A stretch of DNA of 64,000 nucleotides from Paenibacillus koleovorans NBRC 103111 (GTDB taxonomy: Bacteria > Bacillota > Bacilli > Paenibacillales > NBRC-103111): contig NZ_BIMA01000008.1 in the NCBI RefSeq assembly GCF_004000845.1, positions 46,687 to 110,686 of the forward strand. Reading direction: 5' to 3'. The notes under the pieces are model-generated. The model worked only from the letters and a program-made list of their open reading frames with translations, ran no database searches and was not told where the DNA came from. Shown here piece after piece: positions 41,799-51,130 of this stretch. The translations under genes were made by a program, and so were the position numbers. Position 1 is the first letter of the stretch. Each line of letters starts with the position of its first letter.

Positions 41799-43013
41799 AT
41801 GATCAGAACATTAATGGAATCGGACTTGGAAGATTGTCTGGCGCTGACCGAATTTTCGTTCCGGCTGAAGCTAAGCGAGAAGGAGCGGGCGCTGCGGCTG
41901 GAGCAAATGAAGGGCGATTTTACTCTAGGCTACTATTCGGGAAGCACACTGGCGGCGAAATTGACGATTTTGCCCTTGCAGCTATACTTGGGTGGTCGGC
42001 GTCTCGCGATGGGCGGGGTGGCAAGCGTGGCGACATGGCCGGAATTCCGACGAAAAGGAATGGTCGGGGAGCTGTTGTCCCGGTCGCTCGGGGAAATGAG
42101 GGAGCAGGGGCAAACCGTGTCGGTGCTCAATCCGTTTTCGTTTTTTTTCTATCGCAAATTCGGTTGGGGGTATATGAGCCGGATCAAAAGGTACTGGATT
42201 CCGATCGGCTTGCTGAAAAGGGATTCCGGTACGAGCGGGCATGTCGCCGTTGCACCGATGCAACTAGACGAGGATACGCTGCAGATAGTCGCGCAAGCTT
42301 ATGAAGCGTACGCCGCTCGTTACAACGGAATGCTGAGCCGGGACGCCGATTGGTGGCAGCAAAACGTGACCCGCAAGAAGCTTGGGCGGCTTGCGATCGA
42401 TTACGATGCGAATGGACAAATTGCCGGCTACGTGATGTATGCGGTGAAGGACGGCTTGCTTGACGTGAGGGAGCTCGTGTACGTCGACGAGCCTAGCCGT
42501 CGCCGGCTGCTAGGGTTTCTGGCGCAGCACGATTCGATGGCGGAGAACGTGACCTTCGAGGCTCCGGCCGACGATACGCTGCTGGAGCTGCTGGACGAGC
42601 CGTCGCTGCGGACGGAGCTGAACGCTTGCTACATGTTCCGGATCGTGGACCTGGAACGGCTGCTGGCGATGTATCCGTTCGTCGGAGACGGAGAGGAGCA
42701 CCGCTTCCGGTTGGAAGTGACGGATCGGTATGCGCCGTGGAATGCCGGATCGTTCGACTTGACCGTGCATGCCGACGGCAGGGCGGAGGTCGTGCGAGAG
42801 GCAACGTCGGAAAGTGGCGATGCTTCGACTGACGCGGGGGGAGAAGCGGGGACGCTCGTTGGAGCGATCGACCGGTTGTCGTCGCTATTCGTCGGTTTCT
42901 CGAGCTGCTCGTACTATCGGCAGCTCGGCCTGTTGACGGCGTCGGAGGAGACGGCGGCGACATTGGACCGGCTGCTGCCGAAGAAGACGCCGTATTTGTT
43001 GGATATGTTTTGA
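41799..43013 (+). CDS. Eis-like GNAT N-acetyltransferase
   Basis: This 404-residue protein starts with a GNAT domain whose acetyl-CoA loop is visible in VATWPEFRRKGMVGELLSRSL, followed by a second GNAT-like half and an SCP2-like C-terminal domain (about 290-400), the three-part order of the Eis/Rv2416c family. These enzymes acetylate amines such as aminoglycosides, polyamines or lysine side chains. The C-terminal carboxylate that Eis uses for catalysis is plausibly the final Phe404 acid group (DMF end). The ATG has GAGGAG seven bases upstream. It stands alone, 136 bases after the AraC gene, before a strong terminator. Confidence 0.85.
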   Translation: MIRTLMESDLEDCLALTEFSFRLKLSEKERALRLEQMKGDFTLGYYSGSTLAAKLTILPLQLYLGGRRLAMGGVASVATWPEFRRKGMVGELLSRSLGEMREQGQTVSVLNPFSFFFYRKFGWGYMSRIKRYWIPIGLLKRDSGTSGHVAVAPMQLDEDTLQIVAQAYEAYAARYNGMLSRDADWWQQNVTRKKLGRLAIDYDANGQIAGYVMYAVKDGLLDVRELVYVDEPSRRRLLGFLAQHDSMAENVTFEAPADDTLLELLDEPSLRTELNACYMFRIVDLERLLAMYPFVGDGEEHRFRLEVTDRYAPWNAGSFDLTVHADGRAEVVREATSESGDASTDAGGEAGTLVGAIDRLSSLFVGFSSCSYYRQLGLLTASEETAATLDRLLPKKTPYLLDMF

Positions 43014-43037
43014 GAAAAATATAGTTGGTTCAATGCC

Positions 43038-43076
43038 AGGGGCTGGTGCATGCAAGTGATGCGCCAGCCCCTCTTT
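43038..43076 (+). terminator. Rho-independent terminator
   Basis: AGGGGCTGG and GCATG... pair with CATGC... and CCAGCCCCT, followed by CTTT. Confidence 0.75.
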
Positions 43077-43079
43077 ATG

Positions 43080-44000
43080 CTATAACTGCTCCTCCAGCAA
43101 CGCGAGCACAGACTTCGGAACCTTGCATACGACGCTGTACGCCGGGTTGTACACATTGGCAATCTCGTACTCGACCGTCTGCCCGAGCAGTTGGCTTGCC
43201 TCCTCGACAGTCAGCCCGTAGTCCTGCTGCAGCCAGAGAGCCATCTCCGTAGTAGCGTGCTGTAGCGCCTGATCCAGCGGGCGGGCATTGCCCACGCAGA
43301 ACAGATGGCTGTCGGTTTCGCCGCGCGGCCAGCCGATCTTGCGCCCTTTGTGTACGCGCACAGTGAAGCGCACATCCATCGAGATCTCGATGCCGGTGCC
43401 GACGATCTCGCCGTCCCCTTGCAGCGCATGCCCGTCGCCCAGATGGAGCAGCGCGCCTTCGACTTGCACCGGGAACAATACCCGCACCCCGGCTGTGAAG
43501 CCGCGATAGTCCATGTTGCCGCCGTACGGCCCGGACGTCGCGGTCGAGATCGCCTGGCCGCGGGCCGGCGCAACGCCGAAGCAGCCGAGGAACGGCCGCA
43601 ACGGCAGCTTGAGCCGGCTAAGCCCGTATGTCGGCTGCTCCGGGTAAGCTGCTCCGGCGTCTGTGTCGACCGTCCAGCGGACGATCTCCGAGCGGGGCAG
43701 CGCCTGCACGGCTTCCGGATCTACGACATTCGGCGCCAGCACGTTGGATGTCCAGCCCCACGGCCGGTTCGGCCGGATCCAGTCGAATACGACTTCCAGC
43801 GTATCGCCGGGGGCGGCGCTTTCGACGTAGATCGGGCCGGTCATCGGATTGCCGCGTTCGGCAGCCTGCGCTCCATCCCGGTCCCAGCCGCGGGCGTCGA
43901 CGGTCGAAGTCTCAATCGTATCGCCGTCCCGAACCTTAAGCTGCGGCTCATGCGACCCTATCGTGTTAAAGTAGACACTCGGATGCAAAACAACTGTCAT
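43080..44000 (-). CDS. Acetamidase/formamidase-family protein
   Basis: The ATG at 44000 has AGGAG 10 bases upstream, giving 306 residues; the frame extends to 44078. The FmdA_AmdA family is seen in SVYFNTIGSHEPQLKVRDGDT, WDRDGAQ and the conserved NPMTGPIYVESAAPGDTLEV, with GDGHALQGDGEIVGTGIE carrying the metal-binding His/Asp/Glu region. The family hydrolyses formamide or acetamide to ammonia, but many members in sugar loci have unknown substrates. It is the last gene of a three-gene unit on this strand, 22 bases after the aldose-epimerase-like gene. Confidence 0.82.
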   Translation of the reverse strand: MTVVLHPSVYFNTIGSHEPQLKVRDGDTIETSTVDARGWDRDGAQAAERGNPMTGPIYVESAAPGDTLEVVFDWIRPNRPWGWTSNVLAPNVVDPEAVQALPRSEIVRWTVDTDAGAAYPEQPTYGLSRLKLPLRPFLGCFGVAPARGQAISTATSGPYGGNMDYRGFTAGVRVLFPVQVEGALLHLGDGHALQGDGEIVGTGIEISMDVRFTVRVHKGRKIGWPRGETDSHLFCVGNARPLDQALQHATTEMALWLQQDYGLTVEEASQLLGQTVEYEIANVYNPAYSVVCKVPKSVLALLEEQL

Positions 44001-44022
44001 CTCGTCTTCGCTCCTCTCATCT

Positions 44023-45054
44023 TTACATGGATCCGGATCGGATGGTGCAAGTGAATCGAATTGTTGCGCCAGCGTCAATCGCGCGTATACCCGTCACCTC
44101 TGCGGGATACGGCAGGTTGAAGCCATCCGTCGCCGCCGAATAAGGCTCAAGCGAAATCGCCGCTCCCCACGCCGGCTTGAAGACGACCATCAGCGGGAAG
44201 GTCCCATCCGTCTCGTAGACGATCGAGGAACCGGTCCCTGCCGAACGAATTTCACAGCGATTATCGTCGCTCCCGCTCATCCGGAACAGCCGATAAACGG
44301 TATCCGGAATCGAAGCAGCCGCCACTCCGCTCCCGGCATACTCCATGCAAAGCGAAGTTTCCTGCGGCGGGCCTGGCAAGAAGTTGTCGTTCCCGACCGG
44401 CCACTCCTCCACAGCAGGCACTACGACGACCGCATCTTCCGCACATGGAAAATAAGGATGAAATCCTAATGAGAACGGTGCAGACGTATCACCGCCGTTC
44501 TCGATTTCACCCTCCAATATAAGACATCCCTCCAGCAGCCGATAAGTGAAACGGAAAGACAAAGCATGCGGAAAATACGCCATCATATCCGCATGGTCGC
44601 TATAGTCGAAACGGCTGATCACATAAGCGCCTTCCGTGTCCGAAGCTCCCGTCTCCTCCACCTTCCAAGGCCGTCTGCACAGCTCACCATGGATGTAATC
44701 CACGCCATTGTTCGGCGGAAAGCGGTATGTACGGCCCTGAAACGTAAAGGTGGCATTTCGCGTCCGATTGGGCGGGAACAGGATCGGAACGCCATAGCGG
44801 CTAGGAGTTTCTTGAAGCATATCCAGGTTAGGCGGAGCGAACACCAGAGGCGCATGCCCTACCCGGAAATCATACGCATTGTTGCCTAGCGCCGGCACGA
44901 TCAGGGCTTCGGCATCCGTCTTCCCGTCTTGCAGCACAATAACTTCTCTATCTTCCACAATGATGCGATTTACTTCATAGCGGCTCAATGGGCGCCCTCC
45001 CTGTACATGAACTGGTCCTACATGTTCATAGTACAAGGAAAGCGGCCGGTTCAT
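44023..45054 (-). CDS. Aldose 1-epimerase / galactose mutarotase-like protein
   Basis: This 343-residue protein has the galactose-mutarotase beta-sandwich with the family's residues: VDYIHGELCRRPW (substrate His), SLGFHPYFPC (catalytic His) and AISLEPYSAATDGFN (catalytic Glu). It interconverts sugar anomers or a related hexose phosphate/sugar acid. The ATG at 45054 overlaps the stop of the upstream enolase-superfamily gene in a TGATG arrangement, so the two are translationally coupled. The acetamidase-like gene follows by 22 bases. Confidence 0.85.
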   Translation of the reverse strand: MNRPLSLYYEHVGPVHVQGGRPLSRYEVNRIIVEDREVIVLQDGKTDAEALIVPALGNNAYDFRVGHAPLVFAPPNLDMLQETPSRYGVPILFPPNRTRNATFTFQGRTYRFPPNNGVDYIHGELCRRPWKVEETGASDTEGAYVISRFDYSDHADMMAYFPHALSFRFTYRLLEGCLILEGEIENGGDTSAPFSLGFHPYFPCAEDAVVVVPAVEEWPVGNDNFLPGPPQETSLCMEYAGSGVAAASIPDTVYRLFRMSGSDDNRCEIRSAGTGSSIVYETDGTFPLMVVFKPAWGAAISLEPYSAATDGFNLPYPAEVTGIRAIDAGATIRFTCTIRSGSM

Positions 45055-46478
45055 CAAGAAGGCGATGAAAAAGCAGGAGCAGGCAGCGTTCGGCCGATTC
45101 GCTCGATGCGATAGCCGAAGCCGTAGCCTTGCAGCGTATCAAGCTTGACCGTGCCATTCTCCCGGCTATACAAGCCCGGATGAACAGCCGCTTCATAAGA
45201 CGAAGCTTCCGGATAAAACTGCATGCCGTTCGTCTCGACGCCCATGATCGTCCCGGCGTAAGCGGCGAGCAGCACATGCGGAATTTGCGCCAGCATCGGG
45301 TTGGTCAAATCCTGCACCATCAGCGTCATGCCATGGGCTTTGGCCCATACTAGGCTGAGTAAGGCGCCGGTCTGCGTCTTGCAGGTCTTGAGGGCTACAC
45401 CGGTCCAGCCGAGCTCGCGTCCGAGTCGAACGACTTCCCAGTCGTGGGCGCTTTCGTCCATGAACAAGGGCTTCCGGGCGCTAACGCTGCGAACATCGAT
45501 CGGGTGCGCGTGAAGATCGTAAGGAAATGGCTGCTCGACATATAGAATCGACTGGTACACCTTCGGATGCTCCAGCATGAGGCGGTCCAGAATATCCGTC
45601 ACATAGCCTGGCGCCGTCACTTGACAATTGAAATCCGCCGTCAGCCATTGCACACCCTGCGCTTGCGCGATGGCTCCGACTTGCACAAGGCGGTCGTAGT
45701 CCCAGGCCGGATCGTTGCCGGTCAGCTTGATTTTCAGCGCATACAGTCCGTCTTGCCGGGTCCAATCCTCCAGCGCGTACGGATAGCCGTCCTCCGGCTC
45801 GGAGCCGTTTAGCTCATGCCGATATAGCATGTCCTTGCCTCCGACGAGATGCCAAGCTACCAACTCCTGGGGAGGCTGAGCTGCGAGAAAATGATCCGGG
45901 TACCGCCCGTCGAAACGAACGTCCGCCTCCGCGGCAGGCTCCAAGTAGGCGGATAAGTCGGCGTTCATATAGGTGGCATTGTAAGTGGAATAAGTTGGTA
46001 CCCGATTCGTCATCCCATAAGCGTCATGCAGCGCTATATCGAAGAGCGAGAAGCAGACGAGAGCAGCCAAGTAGGGCAACGATTCGGAGTCCGACACACC
46101 TGATTCGGCGCCTTGTTCCTTCTGGAATCGTTCCTTAAGCTCAGGCAGCCGCTCATGGATGAACCGATAGCCCAGCTCGAAAGCATGTCCAGGCTCCGTC
46201 GCCCACTCCGTTAATTCTCCTGCAATCATCAGGCAGAAAGCTTGAAGCGCTTTTTCTCGCGTCTCATAGCTGAGCGGGCTCGGCCACACCCATTGTACGC
46301 TTAGCGGCGTTTCGCCCCAGCCTTCACCGGTTTCGCCATTGCGATTTCGTGTCTGGATGCAGGCTCTGGCACATGTCACCTCCGTCAGCGTCTCTGCGCC
46401 GAATTTGAGCGGAACTCTGGTACGCACCGGTATAAAGTACAATTGCACGCCTGTGATTTCAATGTCGTATGGTTTCAT
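45054..46478 (-). CDS. Enolase-superfamily enzyme (mandelate racemase / muconate lactonising group)
   Basis: The ATG at 46478 has AAAGGAGG nine bases upstream, giving 474 residues; the frame extends to 46643 without a better start. The C-terminal barrel has the KxK base pair in LYALKIKLTG, metal ligands in LTADFNCQ (Asp), ILYVEQPFP (Glu) and LFMDESAHDWE (Asp/Glu), and a second catalytic Lys in VALKTCKTQTG. The family abstracts a proton alpha to a carboxylate in dehydration, epimerisation or cycloisomerisation. Here it is likely a sugar-acid dehydratase or epimerase. It is first in the operon and divergent from AraC at 46686. Confidence 0.87.
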   Translation of the reverse strand: MKPYDIEITGVQLYFIPVRTRVPLKFGAETLTEVTCARACIQTRNRNGETGEGWGETPLSVQWVWPSPLSYETREKALQAFCLMIAGELTEWATEPGHAFELGYRFIHERLPELKERFQKEQGAESGVSDSESLPYLAALVCFSLFDIALHDAYGMTNRVPTYSTYNATYMNADLSAYLEPAAEADVRFDGRYPDHFLAAQPPQELVAWHLVGGKDMLYRHELNGSEPEDGYPYALEDWTRQDGLYALKIKLTGNDPAWDYDRLVQVGAIAQAQGVQWLTADFNCQVTAPGYVTDILDRLMLEHPKVYQSILYVEQPFPYDLHAHPIDVRSVSARKPLFMDESAHDWEVVRLGRELGWTGVALKTCKTQTGALLSLVWAKAHGMTLMVQDLTNPMLAQIPHVLLAAYAGTIMGVETNGMQFYPEASSYEAAVHPGLYSRENGTVKLDTLQGYGFGYRIERIGRTLPAPAFSSPS

Positions 46479-46685
46479 CCTCGATTGCCTCCTTTGTATT
46501 TGCGCCCGTAGGTCTGTGGGAAAGATTGCATTTTGCGCGGGGGGTGATAGGATTAGGGATAGAAATGACCGATGAATAATGTCCATGGGGCAGGTCAATG
46601 CTGAGCCTACTTTATCATTGGGAGCTTGTAGAACGAATGGCATTTTTCTCGATAAATTTAGCTTTTTGTGTGATTGAACATTTAA

Positions 46686-47507
46686 ATGACGACGGTGGTG
46701 ACCGAGTTGAAGGGGATACTAGAAGAAGTACAGCTGCTCATCTTACAGAAGGTCGAGCATTCCGAGCAAACCCGGGTTCACGTTCATAAGCATACGTTCT
46801 GGCAAATAGAAACAAGCTTAAGGCAAGAGGTTGGCTATTCGCTGGAGGAGCGAGAGGGTTATTTGCAGCCTGGCGATTTGCTGTTCATTCCGCCGGGGAC
46901 GCCGCATTCGTTTCATTATCCGTCCCGCGAATGCGCCTGGATCACATTGAAGTTCGATTGGCCGATGCCGCTTGATGCCGTGCGTCTTCCCGAGGGAGGC
47001 GTGCTCCATAAAGGTTTGTTGGGCGATACGTTTATCGCCGCCTTGCAGACGATCGGGACGAGCGGCATCATGCAGCCTTTTGAGAAGCGGTTCGTCGAAG
47101 GTCTTGTGCGTTCGCTGTTCGGCCATCTCATGTCGGAAGAGCAGGAATGGGGCGGGGATGATCCGGATCAGACGCTCGTTCGGACGGTCAAGGAGCTGGT
47201 TCGGGAGCGGGGCGGCAAACCGATTCGCATTGAAGAGCTGGCCGAGATCACGTCGTACTCGCGCAGCCATTTGTCCAAGCAGTTTACCCGGCTGACCGGC
47301 GAGAACTTGAAGGCTTACATCGATCGTGTGCGGCTGGAGAAGGCGAAGGAGCTGCTGCTGTACGGCGAAGGGGCGATGGCGGAAATCGCGGAGGCGTTGC
47401 AGTTCAAGGATTTGTTCGCGTTTTCGAGGTTTTTCAAAAGAGGGACCGGCCAAAGCCCGAGGGAGTTTCGCAAGCATGAGAAGCTGGTTAGGGGAAGGAG
47501 GCTATAG
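46686..47507 (+). CDS. AraC-family transcriptional regulator
   Basis: This 273-residue protein has a cupin-like N-terminal half (about 28-90; HVHKHTFWQIETSLRQEVGYSL and GDLLFIPPGTPHSFHY) and a C-terminal double HTH (about 168-268; IRIEELAEITSYSRSHLSKQF and LQFKDLFAFSRFFKRGTGQSPREFRK). It is divergent from the enolase-superfamily/epimerase/acetamidase-like operon, whose regulator it most likely is. The start ATG lacks a strong ribosome site, so the true start could differ by a few codons. Confidence 0.88.
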   Translation: MTTVVTELKGILEEVQLLILQKVEHSEQTRVHVHKHTFWQIETSLRQEVGYSLEEREGYLQPGDLLFIPPGTPHSFHYPSRECAWITLKFDWPMPLDAVRLPEGGVLHKGLLGDTFIAALQTIGTSGIMQPFEKRFVEGLVRSLFGHLMSEEQEWGGDDPDQTLVRTVKELVRERGGKPIRIEELAEITSYSRSHLSKQFTRLTGENLKAYIDRVRLEKAKELLLYGEGAMAEIAEALQFKDLFAFSRFFKRGTGQSPREFRKHEKLVRGRRL

Positions 47508-47700
47508 GTGGCTGGAGTTGTTCCCATTCCAAGTGCCTGTGCCAACGATCGCTCCCCCAAGATGACAGAATTGTAAGCTTGTCCGGCGCAGCCGTAAGCT
47601 GAATGGATGGTTGATCTCGGCGAATCCTTGTACAATGTTGCCATAAGCCTCGAATTGGCAAGTCTACAATGGCAAATGACGGGTAAGGGAGGAAGCTCGG

Positions 47701-49635
47701 ATGACTTTGTTCCAGTTGGCGCGCAAAAATATGGTGGGCAATGCCGGCAGCTATTTGATTTATTTCGTCTCGATGCTGGTCAGTGTCGTCATTTACTACA
47801 CGTTCGTGTCGCTTCGATACAGCGATCAAATGGCGGAAATCGTGCAATTTTCGGATGCCGTCGAGTCGATTTTTATGCAAGCTTCGATTATATTGATTTT
47901 GTTCGTCGCGGTCTTCATTTGGTATTCGAACGGTTTTTTCACCCGCAAGCGCAAAAAAGAAATCGGTCTGTACTCGTTGCTCGGCATGCGCAAGAAGACG
48001 ATCGGCAAGCTGCTGTTTTTCGAAAATTTGCTCATCGGCATCGTCGTGTTGGCGGCGGGCATTGCGGCAGGGACGTTTCTGTCCAAGCTGTTCACGATGA
48101 TTCTCGTCAAATTGGTAGGCTCCGGGGTTCAGGTCAAAATGACGCTGTCGCTCGGCGCGATCCTGAATACGCTCATCGTGTTTGCGATTTTGCTGCTAGT
48201 GACGTCGTTTCAGAGCTACCGGCTCGTATACCGGTTCACATTGCTTGAACTGTTCCAAGCGGAGCGGAAGGGCGACAAGCCGCCTCGAATTTCGCCGACG
48301 GCCGCTGCGATCGCGGTGGCTTTGATCGGTGGCAGCTACTGGCTGCTGTTCCAGCCGCTCGATACGATCGGGCAATATTATCGCAATCTGCTGCTCTTCC
48401 TGGCGGGAATTGTGTCGGGGACGTATTTATTGTTTCGCTTCGTGATTATCGTGCTGCTGAGGTTCGCCCAGTCTCGCAAAGCCAGCTACTACCGAGGTAT
48501 GAATCTTGTTTCCGTTTCTCAGCTGATGTATCGGATTCAAGGCAATGCTCGCATTTTCACGATGATCGGGTTGCTCAGCGCCTTTACGATCACCAGCATC
48601 AGCACGGTCTATGTGCAGTATTATACAAGCGCGGAACGGGCGGAAGCCGCCTCGCCGTTCAGCTATATGCATTTGTCCAAAGGTGAGGCCTTCGATGCGC
48701 AAGTGAAAGGCATTTTGCTGGAGGATAAAAGTCATCCGATCGTGATGGAGCAATCGTTCCAGGTGCTGGAGGCAAAGGCGAAGCTGTCGGACTGGGTGTA
48801 CATCGGGGAGGATGAGGGCACCGCTCGACTCATGTCGGCCGGCGATTACAATGCGATTTCGGATGCTCTGGGGCGTGAGGCTCATGTTAGCTTGGCCGGG
48901 AACGAGGTCGCGCTCGTGCGGCAGATGAACGTCACGTTGTCGGCGGATTCATTTCTCGGTCGGCAGTCATTATTGCAGCTTGGCGAGACCGGCCGAGAGG
49001 TGATGTTCAAGGAAACCGCTCCGGAGCGGGTGTTCGAGTGGCGCTATCCCGACCTGACGATTGTCGTCAGCGATTCGTTGTTCGCAGAGCTGAAGGCGTC
49101 AGGCTCGGTGCCGATCCAGACGTACAAAGCCTACAAAGTCGATACCCAACGAAGTACGAAGGCTACTTTCAATCGGCTGAATGGGTTAGGCTTCGGGGAA
49201 GGGGAGCTCACTTCGTACTATCAAGTGTACAAACGGGGGCTGGAGCAGAACGGGCTGGACATTTTCCTATTCGGCTTTCTGGGCCTTGTGTTTCTGGCGG
49301 CTACCGGCAGCATGCTGTACTTCAAGCAGTTGACCGAAGCGCAAGGAGATAAGGAGCGGTACGACATTTTGCGCAAAATCGGGGCCAGCACGCGGGATAT
49401 TCGCCGTTCGATCGCCCGCCAGACGCGGTTCGTGTTCGGGCTGCCGCTGGCCGTCGGCATCATGCACAGCCTGATGATCCTCAAGGTCATCGGCACCTTG
49501 ACGGAGCGCAGCTTGCTCGTGCCGGTGCTTGTTGCGTTCGCAGCCTATCTCGTCATCTACGTGCTGTATTATGGGCTCACTGTCCACTCGTACAACGCCA
49601 TCGCGAATCGTTCGCCGCAGTCGGTTCGGTACTGA
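47701..49635 (+). CDS. FtsX-like ABC permease of the BceB type
   Basis: This 644-residue protein has about ten transmembrane segments and two FtsX cores (about residues 60-180 and 530-640; EIGLYSLLGMRKKTIGKLLFFENLL and KERYDILRKIGASTRDIRRSI), with a large extracytoplasmic domain (about 305-510) between TM7 and TM8. This is the layout of BceB/BcrB permeases that resist cell-wall-acting peptides. GGAGGAAG precedes the ATG. No ATPase (BceA) nor BceRS two-component genes lie next to it, so it must borrow them or be silent. Confidence 0.88.
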   Translation: MTLFQLARKNMVGNAGSYLIYFVSMLVSVVIYYTFVSLRYSDQMAEIVQFSDAVESIFMQASIILILFVAVFIWYSNGFFTRKRKKEIGLYSLLGMRKKTIGKLLFFENLLIGIVVLAAGIAAGTFLSKLFTMILVKLVGSGVQVKMTLSLGAILNTLIVFAILLLVTSFQSYRLVYRFTLLELFQAERKGDKPPRISPTAAAIAVALIGGSYWLLFQPLDTIGQYYRNLLLFLAGIVSGTYLLFRFVIIVLLRFAQSRKASYYRGMNLVSVSQLMYRIQGNARIFTMIGLLSAFTITSISTVYVQYYTSAERAEAASPFSYMHLSKGEAFDAQVKGILLEDKSHPIVMEQSFQVLEAKAKLSDWVYIGEDEGTARLMSAGDYNAISDALGREAHVSLAGNEVALVRQMNVTLSADSFLGRQSLLQLGETGREVMFKETAPERVFEWRYPDLTIVVSDSLFAELKASGSVPIQTYKAYKVDTQRSTKATFNRLNGLGFGEGELTSYYQVYKRGLEQNGLDIFLFGFLGLVFLAATGSMLYFKQLTEAQGDKERYDILRKIGASTRDIRRSIARQTRFVFGLPLAVGIMHSLMILKVIGTLTERSLLVPVLVAFAAYLVIYVLYYGLTVHSYNAIANRSPQSVRY

Positions 49636-49744
49636 TCGGTTCTTTGCTCGACTGCCTGACATCCAGGAGTATATTTGGGGTATAATGGAACGGACAGGAA
49701 GATGACCCCTGGTGCAAGTGGGAGTAGGAGTGGGAGGCAACGAG

Positions 49745-50191
49745 ATGGGAGAAGACTTGTTGAGCTTGGTGTCGCGCGGATTGGCGGTGGCGGGGGCGAG
49801 CGTGCTCGAGCTATGGGCGGCCATCCCGCTGGGGTTCGCGCTGGGCTTTCATCCGGTTTGGACCGGCGTGCTCAGCGCCATCGGCTCGATGGCCAGCGCC
49901 TTCATCGTCGTGCTGGTCGGCGGGCCGCTGCGCAACTGGATGGTGAAGCGGTGGGATCGCAAGCGCCAGAGCGGCAAGCCGGGCAAGATGAAGGCGATCT
50001 GGGATCGCTACGGCGTAGCCGGCTTGGGGCTGGTGTCGCCCTTGATCACCGGCGCGCCGCTTGGCGCGGTGATCGGCGTGTCGTTCGGAGCCCGAGCCGG
50101 GCGGCTGCTGGTGTGGATGTGCGTCGGCATCGTCGTGTGGAGCGTGATCTTGACGGCGCTCGTCCATTACGGCGTGGCCGAGTTTTTGTGA
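49745..50191 (+). CDS. Small multidrug export family membrane protein
   Basis: The ATG at 49745 has GGAGG seven bases upstream and is preferred over an in-frame start at 49712, giving 148 residues. Four or five transmembrane segments and the conserved LELWAAIPLGFALGFHPVW and GVAGLGLVSPLITGAPLGAVIGV motif identify the Sm_multidrug_ex family (PF06695), related in fold to DedA proteins. Substrates are not well defined. It lies 109 bases after the BceB-like permease. It ends before an AT-rich repeat that contains a terminator-like hairpin. Confidence 0.8.
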   Translation: MGEDLLSLVSRGLAVAGASVLELWAAIPLGFALGFHPVWTGVLSAIGSMASAFIVVLVGGPLRNWMVKRWDRKRQSGKPGKMKAIWDRYGVAGLGLVSPLITGAPLGAVIGVSFGARAGRLLVWMCVGIVVWSVILTALVHYGVAEFL

Positions 50192-50229
50192 GGTGGTATG
50201 CTTTCAAGACGGACTGTTACTGCAAAATC

Positions 50230-50344
50230 TGCAGCTAATTGTTAGCAAAAGCCAGATTTGAAGGAAATACATGCTAAAGATACAGCTAATTATGGAGATT
50301 ACCCTGATTTTTGTACTGGTAAACCACAATTAGCTGTATTTTTT
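50230..50344. repeat. AT-rich palindromic intergenic element (MITE- or terminator-like)
   Basis: ATACAGCTAATTATGG (50280-50295) pairs with CCACAATTAGCTGTAT (50324-50339) around an inner TTACC/GGTAA stem and is followed by TTTTTT. A third copy of the core, GCAGCTAATTGTTAGC, lies at 50230-50246. The base composition is far more AT-rich than the neighbours. Confidence 0.55.
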
Positions 50345-50436
50345 GCATCTTTCAAAGTGAAACGGCTGTCTTCAGAAAAATGAACTGCAGTTTTTACATC
50401 TACTGAATGGCAACCGGGGCGGTTGTTCGTTGTTAA

Positions 50437-51108
50437 TTATCGTATAAACTCAAACGCCCGGTGAGTCAGCTCAAAGCAAACCATACGCTCTCCCTTACCT
50501 CGAACCAAGTGCACGAACCAGCCTTTTTCGCAAAGCTTTCGCAACAGCGCAACGGCTGTACGATGATTGATTTCGAAGTGCAGCTCCACATCCTTCGGAC
50601 GAATGGGACGGGCAAGCTGGATTGCGAGCCGGATGAGTTCTTTCTCGGCTAGCTTCAGTCTGGTGACGGGTGCCTCGGCGGTTTGGAACCGACTCATGAT
50701 GGAACGCAGCAAATGCATGCACAGCTCAGGTCTTTGCTCCACATCGTCATAGGCGAACGATACGACCGGATACCCTAAGCCGAGTAAAAAAGCTTCGCGG
50801 TTCAGCTCTCTGCAATAGGACTGGCGGTCCATGTCCCGGACGTGCTTGCTGAACCCTTTGATCTCGATCAGCAGCTTCGTATACCCTGGCAGCCAAGCAA
50901 AGTCCGCGAAGTAGGAGCGCCCTCGCCAATCAAGCACCTCATATTCCGGATGCAAATGATCGAAGCTTCGCATCAGCTCCCACCACACTTGACGCGCAAA
51001 TAACTGCTCTCCATGCAGGTGACCTCGCTCCAAACGGCCCTGTCGTTCTCCAGTACGCCGAGTTAGATGATGCTGAATAAAACCCGCATGCACCTCTTCA
51101 TAATTCAC
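50437..51108 (-). CDS. PD-(D/E)XK nuclease-like domain fused to a winged-helix domain
   Basis: From GTG at 51108 (GTG at 51093 is an alternative) the protein has 223 residues. A nuclease-type core is seen as Glu44 (VWWELM), Asp69 (YFADFAWLPGY), Glu82-x-Lys84 (LIEIKGF), the D-x(12)-ExK arrangement of PD-(D/E)XK enzymes. The region after residue 140 is a winged-helix-like unit (KELIRLAIQLARPIRPKDVELHF, INHRTAVALLRKLCEKGWFVHLV). Closest are DUF559/VSR-like or restriction-type nucleases with a DNA-reading C-terminus. The role could be DNA repair, defence or regulation; none is shown. The gene is alone, next to an AT-rich repeat. Confidence 0.65.
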   Translation of the reverse strand: MNYEEVHAGFIQHHLTRRTGERQGRLERGHLHGEQLFARQVWWELMRSFDHLHPEYEVLDWRGRSYFADFAWLPGYTKLLIEIKGFSKHVRDMDRQSYCRELNREAFLLGLGYPVVSFAYDDVEQRPELCMHLLRSIMSRFQTAEAPVTRLKLAEKELIRLAIQLARPIRPKDVELHFEINHRTAVALLRKLCEKGWFVHLVRGKGERMVCFELTHRAFEFIR

Positions 51109-51130
51109 TCCCGCCCCAACCTCCTCACAG

